Shown: in pieces, positions 57,319-64,000 of the stretch
Layout: every line of letters begins with the position of its first letter
How positions within the stretch are numbered: the first letter of the stretch is position 1
Origin: Arthrobacter luteolus NBRC 107841
Lineage (GTDB): Bacteria > Actinomycetota > Actinomycetes > Actinomycetales > Micrococcaceae
Assembly (NCBI RefSeq): GCF_001552075.1
Contig: NZ_BCQM01000005.1
Span: 248,001-312,000 of the forward strand
Direction of reading: 5' to 3'
DNA length: 64,000 bases
Translations under genes and position numbers: made by a program
Notes under the pieces: generated by a model
Seen by the model: the letters and a program-made list of their open reading frames with translations, nothing else
Told to the model about the DNA's origin: nothing
The model's database searches: none

Positions 57319-57402
57319 CAGGATCATGAGTCCCAACGCGAAGCTCTGGCTGGTTGGGCGGCAACCCTCTCCCGTGGCGGGGTGCCCCAGATGACGATCC
57401 GG
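57319..57402 (+). promoter_or_regulatory. SAM-IV-type riboswitch (core)
   Basis: GGATC ... GATCC (57321-57325 with 57396-57400) forms P1. Between them are CATGAGTCCCA, GAAGCTCTGGCTGGTTGG, GCGGCAACCCTC, then CGGGGTGCCCCAGATGA, in the order of the actinobacterial SAM-IV / SAM-I-IV-variant core. It stands about 70 bases before the LLM monooxygenase start. CATACT near 57306 is a possible -10 just before it. Confidence 0.85.
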
Positions 57403-57440
57403 TCGCAGGCGCATCAGCCGGCGGCAAGTACGGCGCTCCC

Positions 57441-57455
57441 TTGACGGTGCGTCAA
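57441..57455 (+). promoter_or_regulatory. Expression-platform hairpin after SAM-IV riboswitch
   Basis: TTGACG-GTG-CGTCAA is a perfect 6-bp stem with a three-base loop, just before the AAAGGA ribosome-binding site (57462-57467 region). It lacks a U-tract, so control is probably at translation rather than by termination. Confidence 0.5.
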
Positions 57456-57472
57456 ACCGGAAAAGGACTTCA

Positions 57473-58870
57473 ATGGCCAATTCGCCCGCACCCCGACAGA
57501 TCCGTTTCAACGCCTTCGACATGAACTGCGTGGGCCACCAGTCGCCCGGCCTGTGGCGCCACCCCGAGGACCAGTCCTCCCGGTACAACGACATCCGCTA
57601 CTGGACCGAGCTGGCCAAGACCTGCGAACGCGGGCTTTTCGACGGCATTTTCATCGCCGACGTGCTGGGCACCTACGACGTTTACGGTTCCTCCAACGAG
57701 GCCACGCTGCGCCAGGGCACCCAGGTGCCGGTCAACGATCCGCTGCTGCTGGTCTCCGCCATGGCCCTGGTCACCGAGAACCTGGGCTTCGGCGTCACCG
57801 CCGGCACCGCGTACGAACACCCGTACCCGTTTGCCCGCCGGCTCTCCACCCTGGACCACATTACGAACGGCCGGGTCGGGTGGAACGTGGTCACGGGCTA
57901 CCTGCCCTCCGCCGCACGGAACATGGGCCAGGAAGACCAGCTGGAGCACGACGAGCGGTACAACCACGCCGACGAATACCTGGAAGTGGTCTACAAGCTG
58001 CTCGAAGGCTCCTGGGAAGACGACGCCGTGGTCCGGGACCGCGAAACGGGTGTCTTCACCGACCCCTCCAAGGTCCATGACATCAACCATGAGGGCAAGT
58101 ACTTCAAGGTCCCCGGCATCCACATTTCCGAGCCCTCCCCGCAGCGGACCCCGGTGATCTTCCAGGCCGGTGCTTCGCCGCGCGGCATCGCGTTCGCGGC
58201 CGGGAACGCCGAGGCGGTGTTCGTGGGAGCCCCGACCGTGGAGAAGCTGAAGGCCACCGTCACCAAGATCCGCGACGCCGCCGAAGCGGCCGGCCGGGAC
58301 CGCTACTCGATCCGGATCTACACGCTGCTGACCATCATCACGGCCGCGACCCCCGAAGAGGCCCAGGCCAAGCATGAGGACTACCAGCGCTACACCAGCG
58401 ACGAGGGCGCACTCGCCCTGATGTCCGGGTGGATGGGGGTGGACCTCTCCACCTACAACCTGGATGAGCCGCTGGGCAATGTGGAATCCAACGCCATCCA
58501 GTCCGCCGCCGCGAACTTCCAGAAGGTGAAGGACGACGGCGAGCCCTGGACCGTGCGGGACATCGCCGAATCCGCCGGGATCGGCGGGCTGGGCCCGCGG
58601 CTGGTGGGTTCCGGTGCCGAAGTTGCCGAGGAGCTGATCCGCTGGGTCGAGGAAACCGACGTCGACGGGTTCAACCTGGCCTACGCCGTCACCCCCGGGA
58701 CGTTCGAGGATGTGGTGGAGTTCGTGGTGCCGGAGCTGCAGCAGCGCGGCGCCTACCCCTCCGGGTACGCGCCCGGAACGCTGCGGAACAAGCTCTTCGG
58801 TGCCGGCGATAAACTGCCCGAAACCCACCGGGGCGCCAGGTACCGCTTCGCCCCGGCGGTCAACGGCTAG
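57473..58870 (+). CDS. LLM-class flavin-dependent monooxygenase, DszA/SnaA/NtaA type
   Basis: The 465-residue FMN-dependent monooxygenase of the bacterial luciferase-like fold has RFNAFDMNCVGHQSPGLWRHPEDQSSRY, DVLGTYDVYGSSNEATLRQGTQVPVNDPLLLVSAMA, AYEHPYPFARRLSTLDHITNGRVGWNVVTGY and PVIFQAGASPRGIAFAAGNAEAVFVG. This subgroup uses reduced FMN to cleave C-S bonds in sulfones and sulfonates (DszA) or to act on related compounds. The SAM-IV riboswitch strongly suggests sulfur scavenging. It needs a separate flavin reductase, none of which is nearby. Confidence 0.9.
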   Translation: MANSPAPRQIRFNAFDMNCVGHQSPGLWRHPEDQSSRYNDIRYWTELAKTCERGLFDGIFIADVLGTYDVYGSSNEATLRQGTQVPVNDPLLLVSAMALVTENLGFGVTAGTAYEHPYPFARRLSTLDHITNGRVGWNVVTGYLPSAARNMGQEDQLEHDERYNHADEYLEVVYKLLEGSWEDDAVVRDRETGVFTDPSKVHDINHEGKYFKVPGIHISEPSPQRTPVIFQAGASPRGIAFAAGNAEAVFVGAPTVEKLKATVTKIRDAAEAAGRDRYSIRIYTLLTIITAATPEEAQAKHEDYQRYTSDEGALALMSGWMGVDLSTYNLDEPLGNVESNAIQSAAANFQKVKDDGEPWTVRDIAESAGIGGLGPRLVGSGAEVAEELIRWVEETDVDGFNLAYAVTPGTFEDVVEFVVPELQQRGAYPSGYAPGTLRNKLFGAGDKLPETHRGARYRFAPAVNG

Positions 58871-58876
58871 GGCAGG

Positions 58877-59626
58877 CTAGTACAGCTTGATGGAACCGCC
58901 GTCGGCCATCAGTGTCTGTCCGGTCATGTACTTGGACTGTTCGCTGGCCAGGAACACAACGATCGGTGCGATGTCCGTTTCGGGATCGCCGAGGCGGCCC
59001 AGCGGGACGGCATCCACGACTTCCTGGTAGGCCTCGGGGAAGGCCTGGCTCCACTGGACGATTCCCGGGGTCAGGGCAATGGGGGAGACCACGTTGACGC
59101 GGATGCCGTCCGCAGCCCACTCATTGGCAGCGGTCCGGGAGATGGCACGGATGGCTTCCTTCGCCGCGGCGTAGGTTGCCTGGTTCGGCAGGCCCTTCAT
59201 GCCGGCGCCCGAAGCGAAGTTGACGATGCTGCCACGGGTCTTCTTCAGCTCCGGGTACGCGGCGCGCATCAGGTGGAACGTTGCCATGGTGCCCGTGCCG
59301 AAGGAGAGGTCCCACATTTCCTGGGTGGTCTCCATGATCGGCGCCTGCTTGGAGGCATGGGCGTTGTTGACCAGGATGTCCAGGGCGCCGAAATGCTCCA
59401 CGGTTTCGGCCACGATCGCGGCGGCATTCTCTTCCTTGGAGATGTCTTTGGCGATAAAGATGACATCGCCCAGACCTTTGAGGTCAGCCAGGAGCTGGTC
59501 GCCCTGGGCCTGGTCGATGTCGACCACGGCCACCTTCGCGCCCTCGGACAGGAACCGGCGGACAATTCCGCGTCCGATTCCGCCGGCACCGCCGGTGATG
59601 ATTGCAGTCTTATCCTTCAGTTGCAT
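58877..59626 (-). CDS. Short-chain dehydrogenase/reductase
   Basis: The 249-residue SDR has TAIITGGAGGIGRGIVRRFLSEGAKVAVVDID (NAD-preferring Asp), DILVNNAHAS, SIVNFASGAGMKGLPNQATYAAAKEAIRAI (Ser, Tyr, Lys catalytic set), and GQTLMADGGSIKLY. The NNA motif reads NNAHAS rather than NNAG. AAGGAAGAAA precedes the ATG. It overlaps the end of the TetR gene by 17 bases; the regulator probably governs it. Confidence 0.88.
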   Translation of the reverse strand: MQLKDKTAIITGGAGGIGRGIVRRFLSEGAKVAVVDIDQAQGDQLLADLKGLGDVIFIAKDISKEENAAAIVAETVEHFGALDILVNNAHASKQAPIMETTQEMWDLSFGTGTMATFHLMRAAYPELKKTRGSIVNFASGAGMKGLPNQATYAAAKEAIRAISRTAANEWAADGIRVNVVSPIALTPGIVQWSQAFPEAYQEVVDAVPLGRLGDPETDIAPIVVFLASEQSKYMTGQTLMADGGSIKLY

Positions 59627-60308
59627 TTTCTTCCTTCCATGAAACCGGGCGCCTTGCGGAGCCGGAGAATTGGCCAAGGGCCTGTTCGACGCCGCGGATG
59701 AAGTTGGCGACGACGAAGTCCAGGGAGCGGCGGGAAGCTGCGGAGCTGATGCCCTGGTCCTGGAACCGGGCCGCCAGCGGGAACCGTGCCACGGCCCCGG
59801 AGTTCCACTGCGCATGGTCGTTAGGTCCGGCCTGTTCGGGGCCGGACTGCGCCGCCGCTGTGATTGAGGCTGCGCCGATAACAGCCGCGGAGATCCCCAG
59901 CAGGCAGTCGAACCCCTGCTCCTCGGTGAGCCCGGCGCCCCGCAGCCGGGAGAGCAGCAGCTCCACCTCACCCGGTGTCGCCAGGTTCACCAGCCGGCGG
60001 GGGGTCAGCACGATGTGCAGCAGCCAGGGATGGGCCTGGAATGCCTGCCACTGGGCGTCGGCCATGTGTTCAAGCGTTGCCTGCCAGGTAGCCACGCCGG
60101 GAGGCAGGAGTGCGAAGTCCTTGGCGGCGTCGGCCATCAGCAGCAGGAGGGCGCGGCGGTCCGCGACATGGCGGTAGAGGGCCATCGCCGAGACGCCGAG
60201 GGTCCCCGCCACCCGGCGCATGCTGACGGCGTCCAGGCCCTCCGCGTCGGCTATCCGGACGGCGGCAGCGGCAATGGTATCGGGGTGCAGCGGGAGGGAC
60301 CGGGCCAT
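59610..60308 (-). CDS. TetR-family transcriptional regulator
   Basis: The 232-residue regulator has an N-terminal HTH (ADAEGLDAVSMRRVAGTLGVSAMALYRHVADRRALLLLMAD), with a TetR_C-type helical C-terminal half. ATG 60308 is chosen since AAGGGG stands five bases upstream; GTG 60314 is the alternative. It shares a transcript with the SDR gene. A palindromic site in its own promoter suggests autoregulation. Confidence 0.88.
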   Translation of the reverse strand: MARSLPLHPDTIAAAAVRIADAEGLDAVSMRRVAGTLGVSAMALYRHVADRRALLLLMADAAKDFALLPPGVATWQATLEHMADAQWQAFQAHPWLLHIVLTPRRLVNLATPGEVELLLSRLRGAGLTEEQGFDCLLGISAAVIGAASITAAAQSGPEQAGPNDHAQWNSGAVARFPLAARFQDQGISSAASRRSLDFVVANFIRGVEQALGQFSGSARRPVSWKEENATEG

Positions 60309-60321
60309 CGGCACCCCTTTC

Positions 60322-60348
60322 GTAAACGTCGGTGTTTACAGTGTATAC
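60322..60348. promoter_or_regulatory. Candidate TetR operator
   Basis: GTAAAC-GTCGGT-GTTTAC (60322-60339) is a 6-bp inverted repeat, and GTTTACAGTGTATAC (60334-60348) recurs as GTTTACGGTGTACGC at 60356-60370. The site is 14 bases upstream of the tetR start and overlaps the TATACA/TACACT -10 candidates on the minus strand. The second repeat lies in the end of the MHS transporter gene. Confidence 0.6.
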
Positions 60349-60357
60349 CTCTCTTGT

Positions 60358-61770
60358 TTACGGTGTACGCACAGGTTCAGCGGACGCCGGGGCGGGCTCT
60401 GGCTCCGCCCCGGGAGCAGGGACGGCACCCGGACGGTCGAGTTCCTGGATGTCCTCTCCGGAACGGTCCTTGGTGGCCAGGAGCGAGATCAGCGACACCG
60501 CGGAGAACGCCGTCCACAGCCCGGCGACCAGCCACAGGGAGCCCCCGCCGGCGATCACCAGGGCGGTGGCGATCATGGGGGTGAATCCGGCTCCGAGGGT
60601 CGCCGCCAGCTGGTAGCCGATCGAGGCGCCGGAATAGCGTACGGAGGTGGGGAACAGTTCGCCGGCAAAGGCGCCGTAGGGTCCCGAGGTGAAGCCCTGC
60701 ACCACCGAAAGCCCCAGGAAAATGGCCAGCATAAAGGCCACGGTGGAGCCCATGTCCAGCAGTGCCATCACGGGGAAGGCCAGGATCATGGCCCCGATGT
60801 TGCCCCAGATGAGTACGCGGCGGCGGCCCATCCGGTCCGAGAGCTTGGACGCCACAATGATCACGAGGATGGTGCTGACTCCGCCGAGGGCCTTGATATT
60901 GAGCACTTCGGTCTGGGCCAGGACTGCCTGCTGGACGGCATAGGAGATGGCCCAGGCTCCCATCAGGCCCTGGGCCATCTGCCCGGACAGGCCGGCGCCG
61001 ACGGCGATGAACAGGGCCTTGGGGTGCTCCCGGAACAGCTCGGCGGCGGGAACGCGGCGCTTCTTCGCCTCGGCCTTGGCCGAAAGCTCGCTGAAGATCC
61101 GGGATTCGGAGACCTTCATGCGGATGAAAATGGCGAGGCCCATCAGGACGGCGGAGAGCAGGAAGGGGATACGCCAGCCCCAGGATAGGAACTGCTCCTG
61201 CGGCAGGGTGGACATGGCCGAAAGCATCAGGGTGCCGAGGATGGTGCCGGCCGGGGCGCCCATGTAGGCGAAGGCGGAGGCGAACCCGCGGGATTCCTTC
61301 TTGGCGTTCTCGAAGGCCAGCAGCATGGCCCCGCCCCACTCCCCGCCGACGGCGATGCCCTGGAAGAGGCGCAGGGTCACCAGCAGGATCGGCGCCCATA
61401 CGCCCACCTGTTCACTGGTGGGCAGCAGCCCGATCAGGGTGGAGGCGATGCCCATCATGAGCACTGTGGTGACCAGGATGGTTTTGCGTCCGACCCGGTC
61501 GCCGAGGTGACCGAAGATGATGCCGCCCAGGGGCCGTGCGACATATCCGACGGCGAGGGTGCCGAAGGAGACAAAGATGGCGGCCTGCGGGTCCATGCCG
61601 GCGAAGAAGACCTGGTTAAAGACGATGCCGGCGGCGGTGGCATAGAGGATGAAGTCGTAGTATTCGACGGCGGTGCCAAGGAAGCTTGAAAGCAGGATCC
61701 GGCGCATTTCACGCGGGGAGGCATGGTAGCTGCCGGCCTGGGTGGCTGGGATGCTGGGCTGGGTGCTCAT
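60358..61770 (-). CDS. MHS-family (metabolite:H+ symporter) MFS transporter
   Basis: The 470-residue transporter has the MHS opening SSFLGTAVEYYDFILYATAAG, loop 2-3 LGGIIFGHLGDRVGRKTILVTTVLMMG and RLFQGIAVGGEWGGAMLLAFENAKKESRGF, all characteristic. Members import organic acids such as shikimate, citrate, proline-betaine or aromatic acids. It ends with a Pro/Ala/Glu-rich tail. It starts 17 bases after the MBL-fold gene, so the two form an operon. Confidence 0.9.
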   Translation of the reverse strand: MSTQPSIPATQAGSYHASPREMRRILLSSFLGTAVEYYDFILYATAAGIVFNQVFFAGMDPQAAIFVSFGTLAVGYVARPLGGIIFGHLGDRVGRKTILVTTVLMMGIASTLIGLLPTSEQVGVWAPILLVTLRLFQGIAVGGEWGGAMLLAFENAKKESRGFASAFAYMGAPAGTILGTLMLSAMSTLPQEQFLSWGWRIPFLLSAVLMGLAIFIRMKVSESRIFSELSAKAEAKKRRVPAAELFREHPKALFIAVGAGLSGQMAQGLMGAWAISYAVQQAVLAQTEVLNIKALGGVSTILVIIVASKLSDRMGRRRVLIWGNIGAMILAFPVMALLDMGSTVAFMLAIFLGLSVVQGFTSGPYGAFAGELFPTSVRYSGASIGYQLAATLGAGFTPMIATALVIAGGGSLWLVAGLWTAFSAVSLISLLATKDRSGEDIQELDRPGAVPAPGAEPEPAPASAEPVRTP

Positions 61771-61787
61771 GGTATTTTTCTCGAATC

Positions 61788-62852
61788 CTAGAGGGTGGCG
61801 GCTGGGGCGCCGGAGACGGATGGGCAGGCGGCACCCTTGCCGCTGCCGAAGGGGATGACCGCCAGGTCATCGGGGATGCTGAGGTTTCCGGCGAAGGTTG
61901 TGCGGGCTTCGGTCCAGGCTTCGGGAGGGGAGTAGCTCGGCACCAGGTGGTGCAGCGCGAGGTGCCGCACTCCGGCTTCGGCCGCAATCCGGCCGGCCTC
62001 CGCAGCGGTGGTGTGGGCGCGGCGGTGGTGGTCCATGGTGGCCTGGAGCATCTGTGAGTCTGTGTACTGGCGGGCCAGGAGATCCAGGTTGATGGCCTCG
62101 TGCAGCAGCAGGTCCGTGCCGCTGGCCAGCCGCACCATGTTGGGGCACGGTGCGGTGTCTCCGGAAATGGTTACCGAGCCGGACCCGGTGTCGAACCGGA
62201 AGGCAAAGGCCGGGGCGGTGGGATGGTGATCGACCAGGACCGCGGTCACGGTGACGTTGCTGTCCCGGAAGATTTCGAGCGGTTCCATGTCCGGAGTGAC
62301 GTTGGTGTCCGGATCAAACCCGAGGCTGGCCGGCAGGTTGATTTCGCGGGGCTGGAACTGCTCCGCCGGACTTTTGGCCAGGGAATCGAAGATCCTGTCG
62401 TTGCAGTCGGTGGCGTAGGCGGCCAGCAGGCCCTCGACCAGTCCGGCGACTCCCGGCGTCGGCCGTTCCGGTGCAACGGGGACCGGTACCCCGGTGGCCC
62501 GCGGCGACAGCGGCGGCAGCTTGCCCCGGTCACCCGGACCGATCACGGGGATCGGGCCCCGCGGTGTGTTTTTCAGTTCGAAGGCACCGAACAGCAGCAG
62601 GGAGGGCAGGTCCACAGTGTGGTCGGAGTGCATGTGGGTGATGAAGATTCCTCCGAGGTTGGCCATGTCCAGACCGGCGGCGTTGGCCTGGCGGCCCGCG
62701 CCCTGGCCGCAGTCCACGAGGTACCAGGTGCCGTTGACGACCACCGCCGTCGCGATTCCGAAGCGCGGGGTGCCCTGGTGGTCCTTCCACCAGCGGGGTC
62801 CGCCCGCGGTGCCAAGGGTGATCACATGCGGGAGTGAAGCGTCTACAGCCAT
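61788..62852 (-). CDS. Metallo-beta-lactamase-fold hydrolase (RNase Z/arylsulfatase-like branch)
   Basis: The 354-residue MBL-fold protein has FITHMHSDHTVDLPSLLLFGAF (HxHxDH), then SGDTAPCPNMVRLASGTDLLLHEA and HLALHHLVP for the other metal ligands. The start ITLGTAGGPRW and long central insertion fit the RNase-Z-like/AtsA-type hydrolase group rather than beta-lactamases. Substrate is unknown; an ester or lactone is plausible given the MHS transporter. GGAG lies nine bases before ATG 62852. The LysR gene diverges from it. Confidence 0.85.
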   Translation of the reverse strand: MAVDASLPHVITLGTAGGPRWWKDHQGTPRFGIATAVVVNGTWYLVDCGQGAGRQANAAGLDMANLGGIFITHMHSDHTVDLPSLLLFGAFELKNTPRGPIPVIGPGDRGKLPPLSPRATGVPVPVAPERPTPGVAGLVEGLLAAYATDCNDRIFDSLAKSPAEQFQPREINLPASLGFDPDTNVTPDMEPLEIFRDSNVTVTAVLVDHHPTAPAFAFRFDTGSGSVTISGDTAPCPNMVRLASGTDLLLHEAINLDLLARQYTDSQMLQATMDHHRRAHTTAAEAGRIAAEAGVRHLALHHLVPSYSPPEAWTEARTTFAGNLSIPDDLAVIPFGSGKGAACPSVSGAPAATL

Positions 62853-62919
62853 AAGGGGTGCTCCGTGGGGTCGCTGGTTTGCGGGTTTCCTCAAGGATGG
62901 TGTCCTGCATCACATTTAC

Positions 62920-62940
62920 CTAGCTATAATTACTGGCTAG
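62920..62940. promoter_or_regulatory. LysR-type operator with embedded TATAAT
   Basis: CTAGC-N11-GCTAG is a T-N11-A LysR-box in the divergent gap. Its centre contains TATAAT (62925-62930), a perfect plus-strand -10 for the lysR gene 27 bases downstream. Binding would therefore compete with RNA polymerase, the classic autorepression geometry. Confidence 0.65.
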
Positions 62941-62957
62941 ACCCATAAGGTGATCTT

Positions 62958-63866
62958 ATGAGCGAAATCACACTCCGCCAGCTCGAGTACTTCGCGGCGG
63001 TGGCGGAAACCCAGTCCATCACTGAGGCGGCACGCCGCTGCCATGTTTCGCAGGCGGCGGTGAGCCTGGCACTGTCCCAGCTGGAGCAGGCACTCGGCGT
63101 GACCCTGGCCATCCGGCGGCGGGGCAAGGGTGTGGCCCTGACCCCGGAAGGGCAGGTGGCCGCCACCCGGGCCCGGCAGATGACGGACCAGGTCACGGAT
63201 CTGGCGGCGGCGCTCGATCAGGTGCACGGCCAGTTGTCCGGCCGGCTGGTCATCGGGGTGTTCAGGACGCTGGCCATGCATGTCATTCCGGCGCTGGTTG
63301 ACTGGTTCACCACGCGGCATCCGCAGGTCGAGCTGGACTTTGTGGAAGGCAGCGGCCCCGATATCCAGGAGGCCATGCTGGCCGGGCGGCTCCAGCTGTG
63401 CGTGGTGTACGAGGCGCAGGTGCTGCCCGACTGCTCGGCCGAGCTGCTCAAGGAGACCCGCCGGCAAGCCGTTCTCAGCCCGGACCACCCCCTGGCCGGA
63501 CAGTCTGCGGTGAGCCTGGCGGAGCTGGCCTCCTACCCCGCAATCCTCATGGACGAGGAGCCGGCGCTCCAGCGGACCATCGCCGAATTCGCCCGGGCGG
63601 GCGTGGAGCCGAATGTCCGCTGGCGCTCGGCGAGTGTCCAGGCCATTCACAACGTGGTCGGCCGGAACCTGGCGTACGCCCTGCTGATGCAGCCGGCTCC
63701 GGCCAGCCCGGAGGGACGGCCGCTGGTGTTCCTGCCGCTGGCCGGGAACACCCCGGCCAACTCCGTGATGGCCGCGCTGCCCGCCGGAGTGACCCGCAGC
63801 GCACTGGTGGAAGAGTCACTGGCCGCGCTCCGCGCTCACTGGCAGCCGGAGGCACCAGCCCATTGA
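62958..63866 (+). CDS. LysR-family transcriptional regulator
   Basis: The 302-residue LTTR has the N-terminal HTH (TLRQLEYFAAVAETQSITEAARRCHVSQAAVSLALSQLEQALGVTLAIRR) and a LysR_substrate domain beginning around residue 92 (GRLVIGVFRTLAMHVIPALVDWF). It probably responds to a metabolite handled by the divergent MBL-MHS operon and the downstream hydrolase. AAGGTGAT precedes the ATG. Confidence 0.92.
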   Translation: MSEITLRQLEYFAAVAETQSITEAARRCHVSQAAVSLALSQLEQALGVTLAIRRRGKGVALTPEGQVAATRARQMTDQVTDLAAALDQVHGQLSGRLVIGVFRTLAMHVIPALVDWFTTRHPQVELDFVEGSGPDIQEAMLAGRLQLCVVYEAQVLPDCSAELLKETRRQAVLSPDHPLAGQSAVSLAELASYPAILMDEEPALQRTIAEFARAGVEPNVRWRSASVQAIHNVVGRNLAYALLMQPAPASPEGRPLVFLPLAGNTPANSVMAALPAGVTRSALVEESLAALRAHWQPEAPAH

Positions 63867-63936
63867 CCCTGCCCGGAGGCACTCCTACCGTGGAATGACG
63901 GCCGCCAGCGGCCCCAACTCCAGTGAAGGAGAAGCC

Positions 63937-64000
63937 ATGGACCCCTCAGCCGGCGCCTCGGGGCGCGTGCTGTCCGCCGATGGAACACCGATCGCCTGGG
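63937..64000 (+). CDS. Probable alpha/beta hydrolase, 5' fragment
   Basis: Only 21 codons are inside the window, reading MDPSAGASGRVLSADGTPIA and continuing past the edge. The phrase RVLSADGTPIAW is the usual first strand of alpha/beta hydrolases. GAAGGAGA precedes the ATG and TACCGT near 63888 is a possible -10. Assignment rests on this short piece. Confidence 0.45.
   Translation, partial: MDPSAGASGRVLSADGTPIAW

Overview
The window is high-GC chromosomal DNA from an actinobacterium. Gene content and order (nadE / pyrE, HAD phosphatase, TrmH, fba-DUF3151, purA, an Asp23-AmaP block, an AckA-Pta pair), four-base ATGA/GTGA overlaps and many TANNNT-type leaderless promoters fit the Micrococcaceae, most likely an Arthrobacter-like soil bacterium. 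This placement is inferred from gene families and style; no marker gene was searched. No phage, insertion sequence, CRISPR array or rRNA was seen.

Layout. 0-17 kb is housekeeping and envelope: DUF445 (cut by the window edge), a GC-rich tandem repeat, a glycerophosphodiester phosphodiesterase, a GH15 glucoamylase/trehalase-like enzyme, a zinc alcohol dehydrogenase, pta-ackA, an APC permease, two SAM-dependent enzymes, an NCS2 purine permease, a universal stress protein and a cation-diffusion exporter. 17.05-17.4 kb carries tRNA-Glu, tRNA-Asp and tRNA-Phe with a strong promoter and terminator. 18-20.6 kb is a five-gene Asp23/DUF2273/AmaP envelope-stress operon. 20.6-24.8 kb holds repeats: a 50-bp minisatellite and an approximately 80-bp inverted repeat that flanks a GT87-type glycosyltransferase. 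24.8-34.6 kb is core metabolism (nadE, pyrE, trmH-like, fba, purA) interrupted by a lower-GC patch with an orphan SpaB_C-like (thiopeptide/lanthipeptide-type) protein. 34.6-43.7 kb has mixed enzymes, a sigma factor with a probable anti-sigma partner, and metY with an expanded alanine tail.

43.7-57.5 kb is the most interesting part. A sulfonate-type ABC transporter operon ending in acs starts with a SAM-I riboswitch whose closing helix covers the ribosome-binding site. Behind it lies a seven-gene operon: MFS transporter, FGGY/glycerol kinase, GlpD, alkyl-DHAP-synthase-like flavoenzyme, GlpP antiterminator, small monooxygenase and zinc alcohol dehydrogenase. Its leader contains a clear intrinsic terminator 60 nt before the first gene, which makes GlpP-type antitermination plausible. 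Divergent from it, a SAM-IV-type riboswitch precedes a flavin monooxygenase of the DszA/SnaA type. Thus two different SAM-sensing RNA classes appear to control two sulfur-scavenging functions within 9 kb.

58.9-64 kb is a catabolic/regulatory block: SDR, TetR, MHS-family transporter, MBL-fold hydrolase, LysR regulator and the start of an alpha/beta hydrolase.
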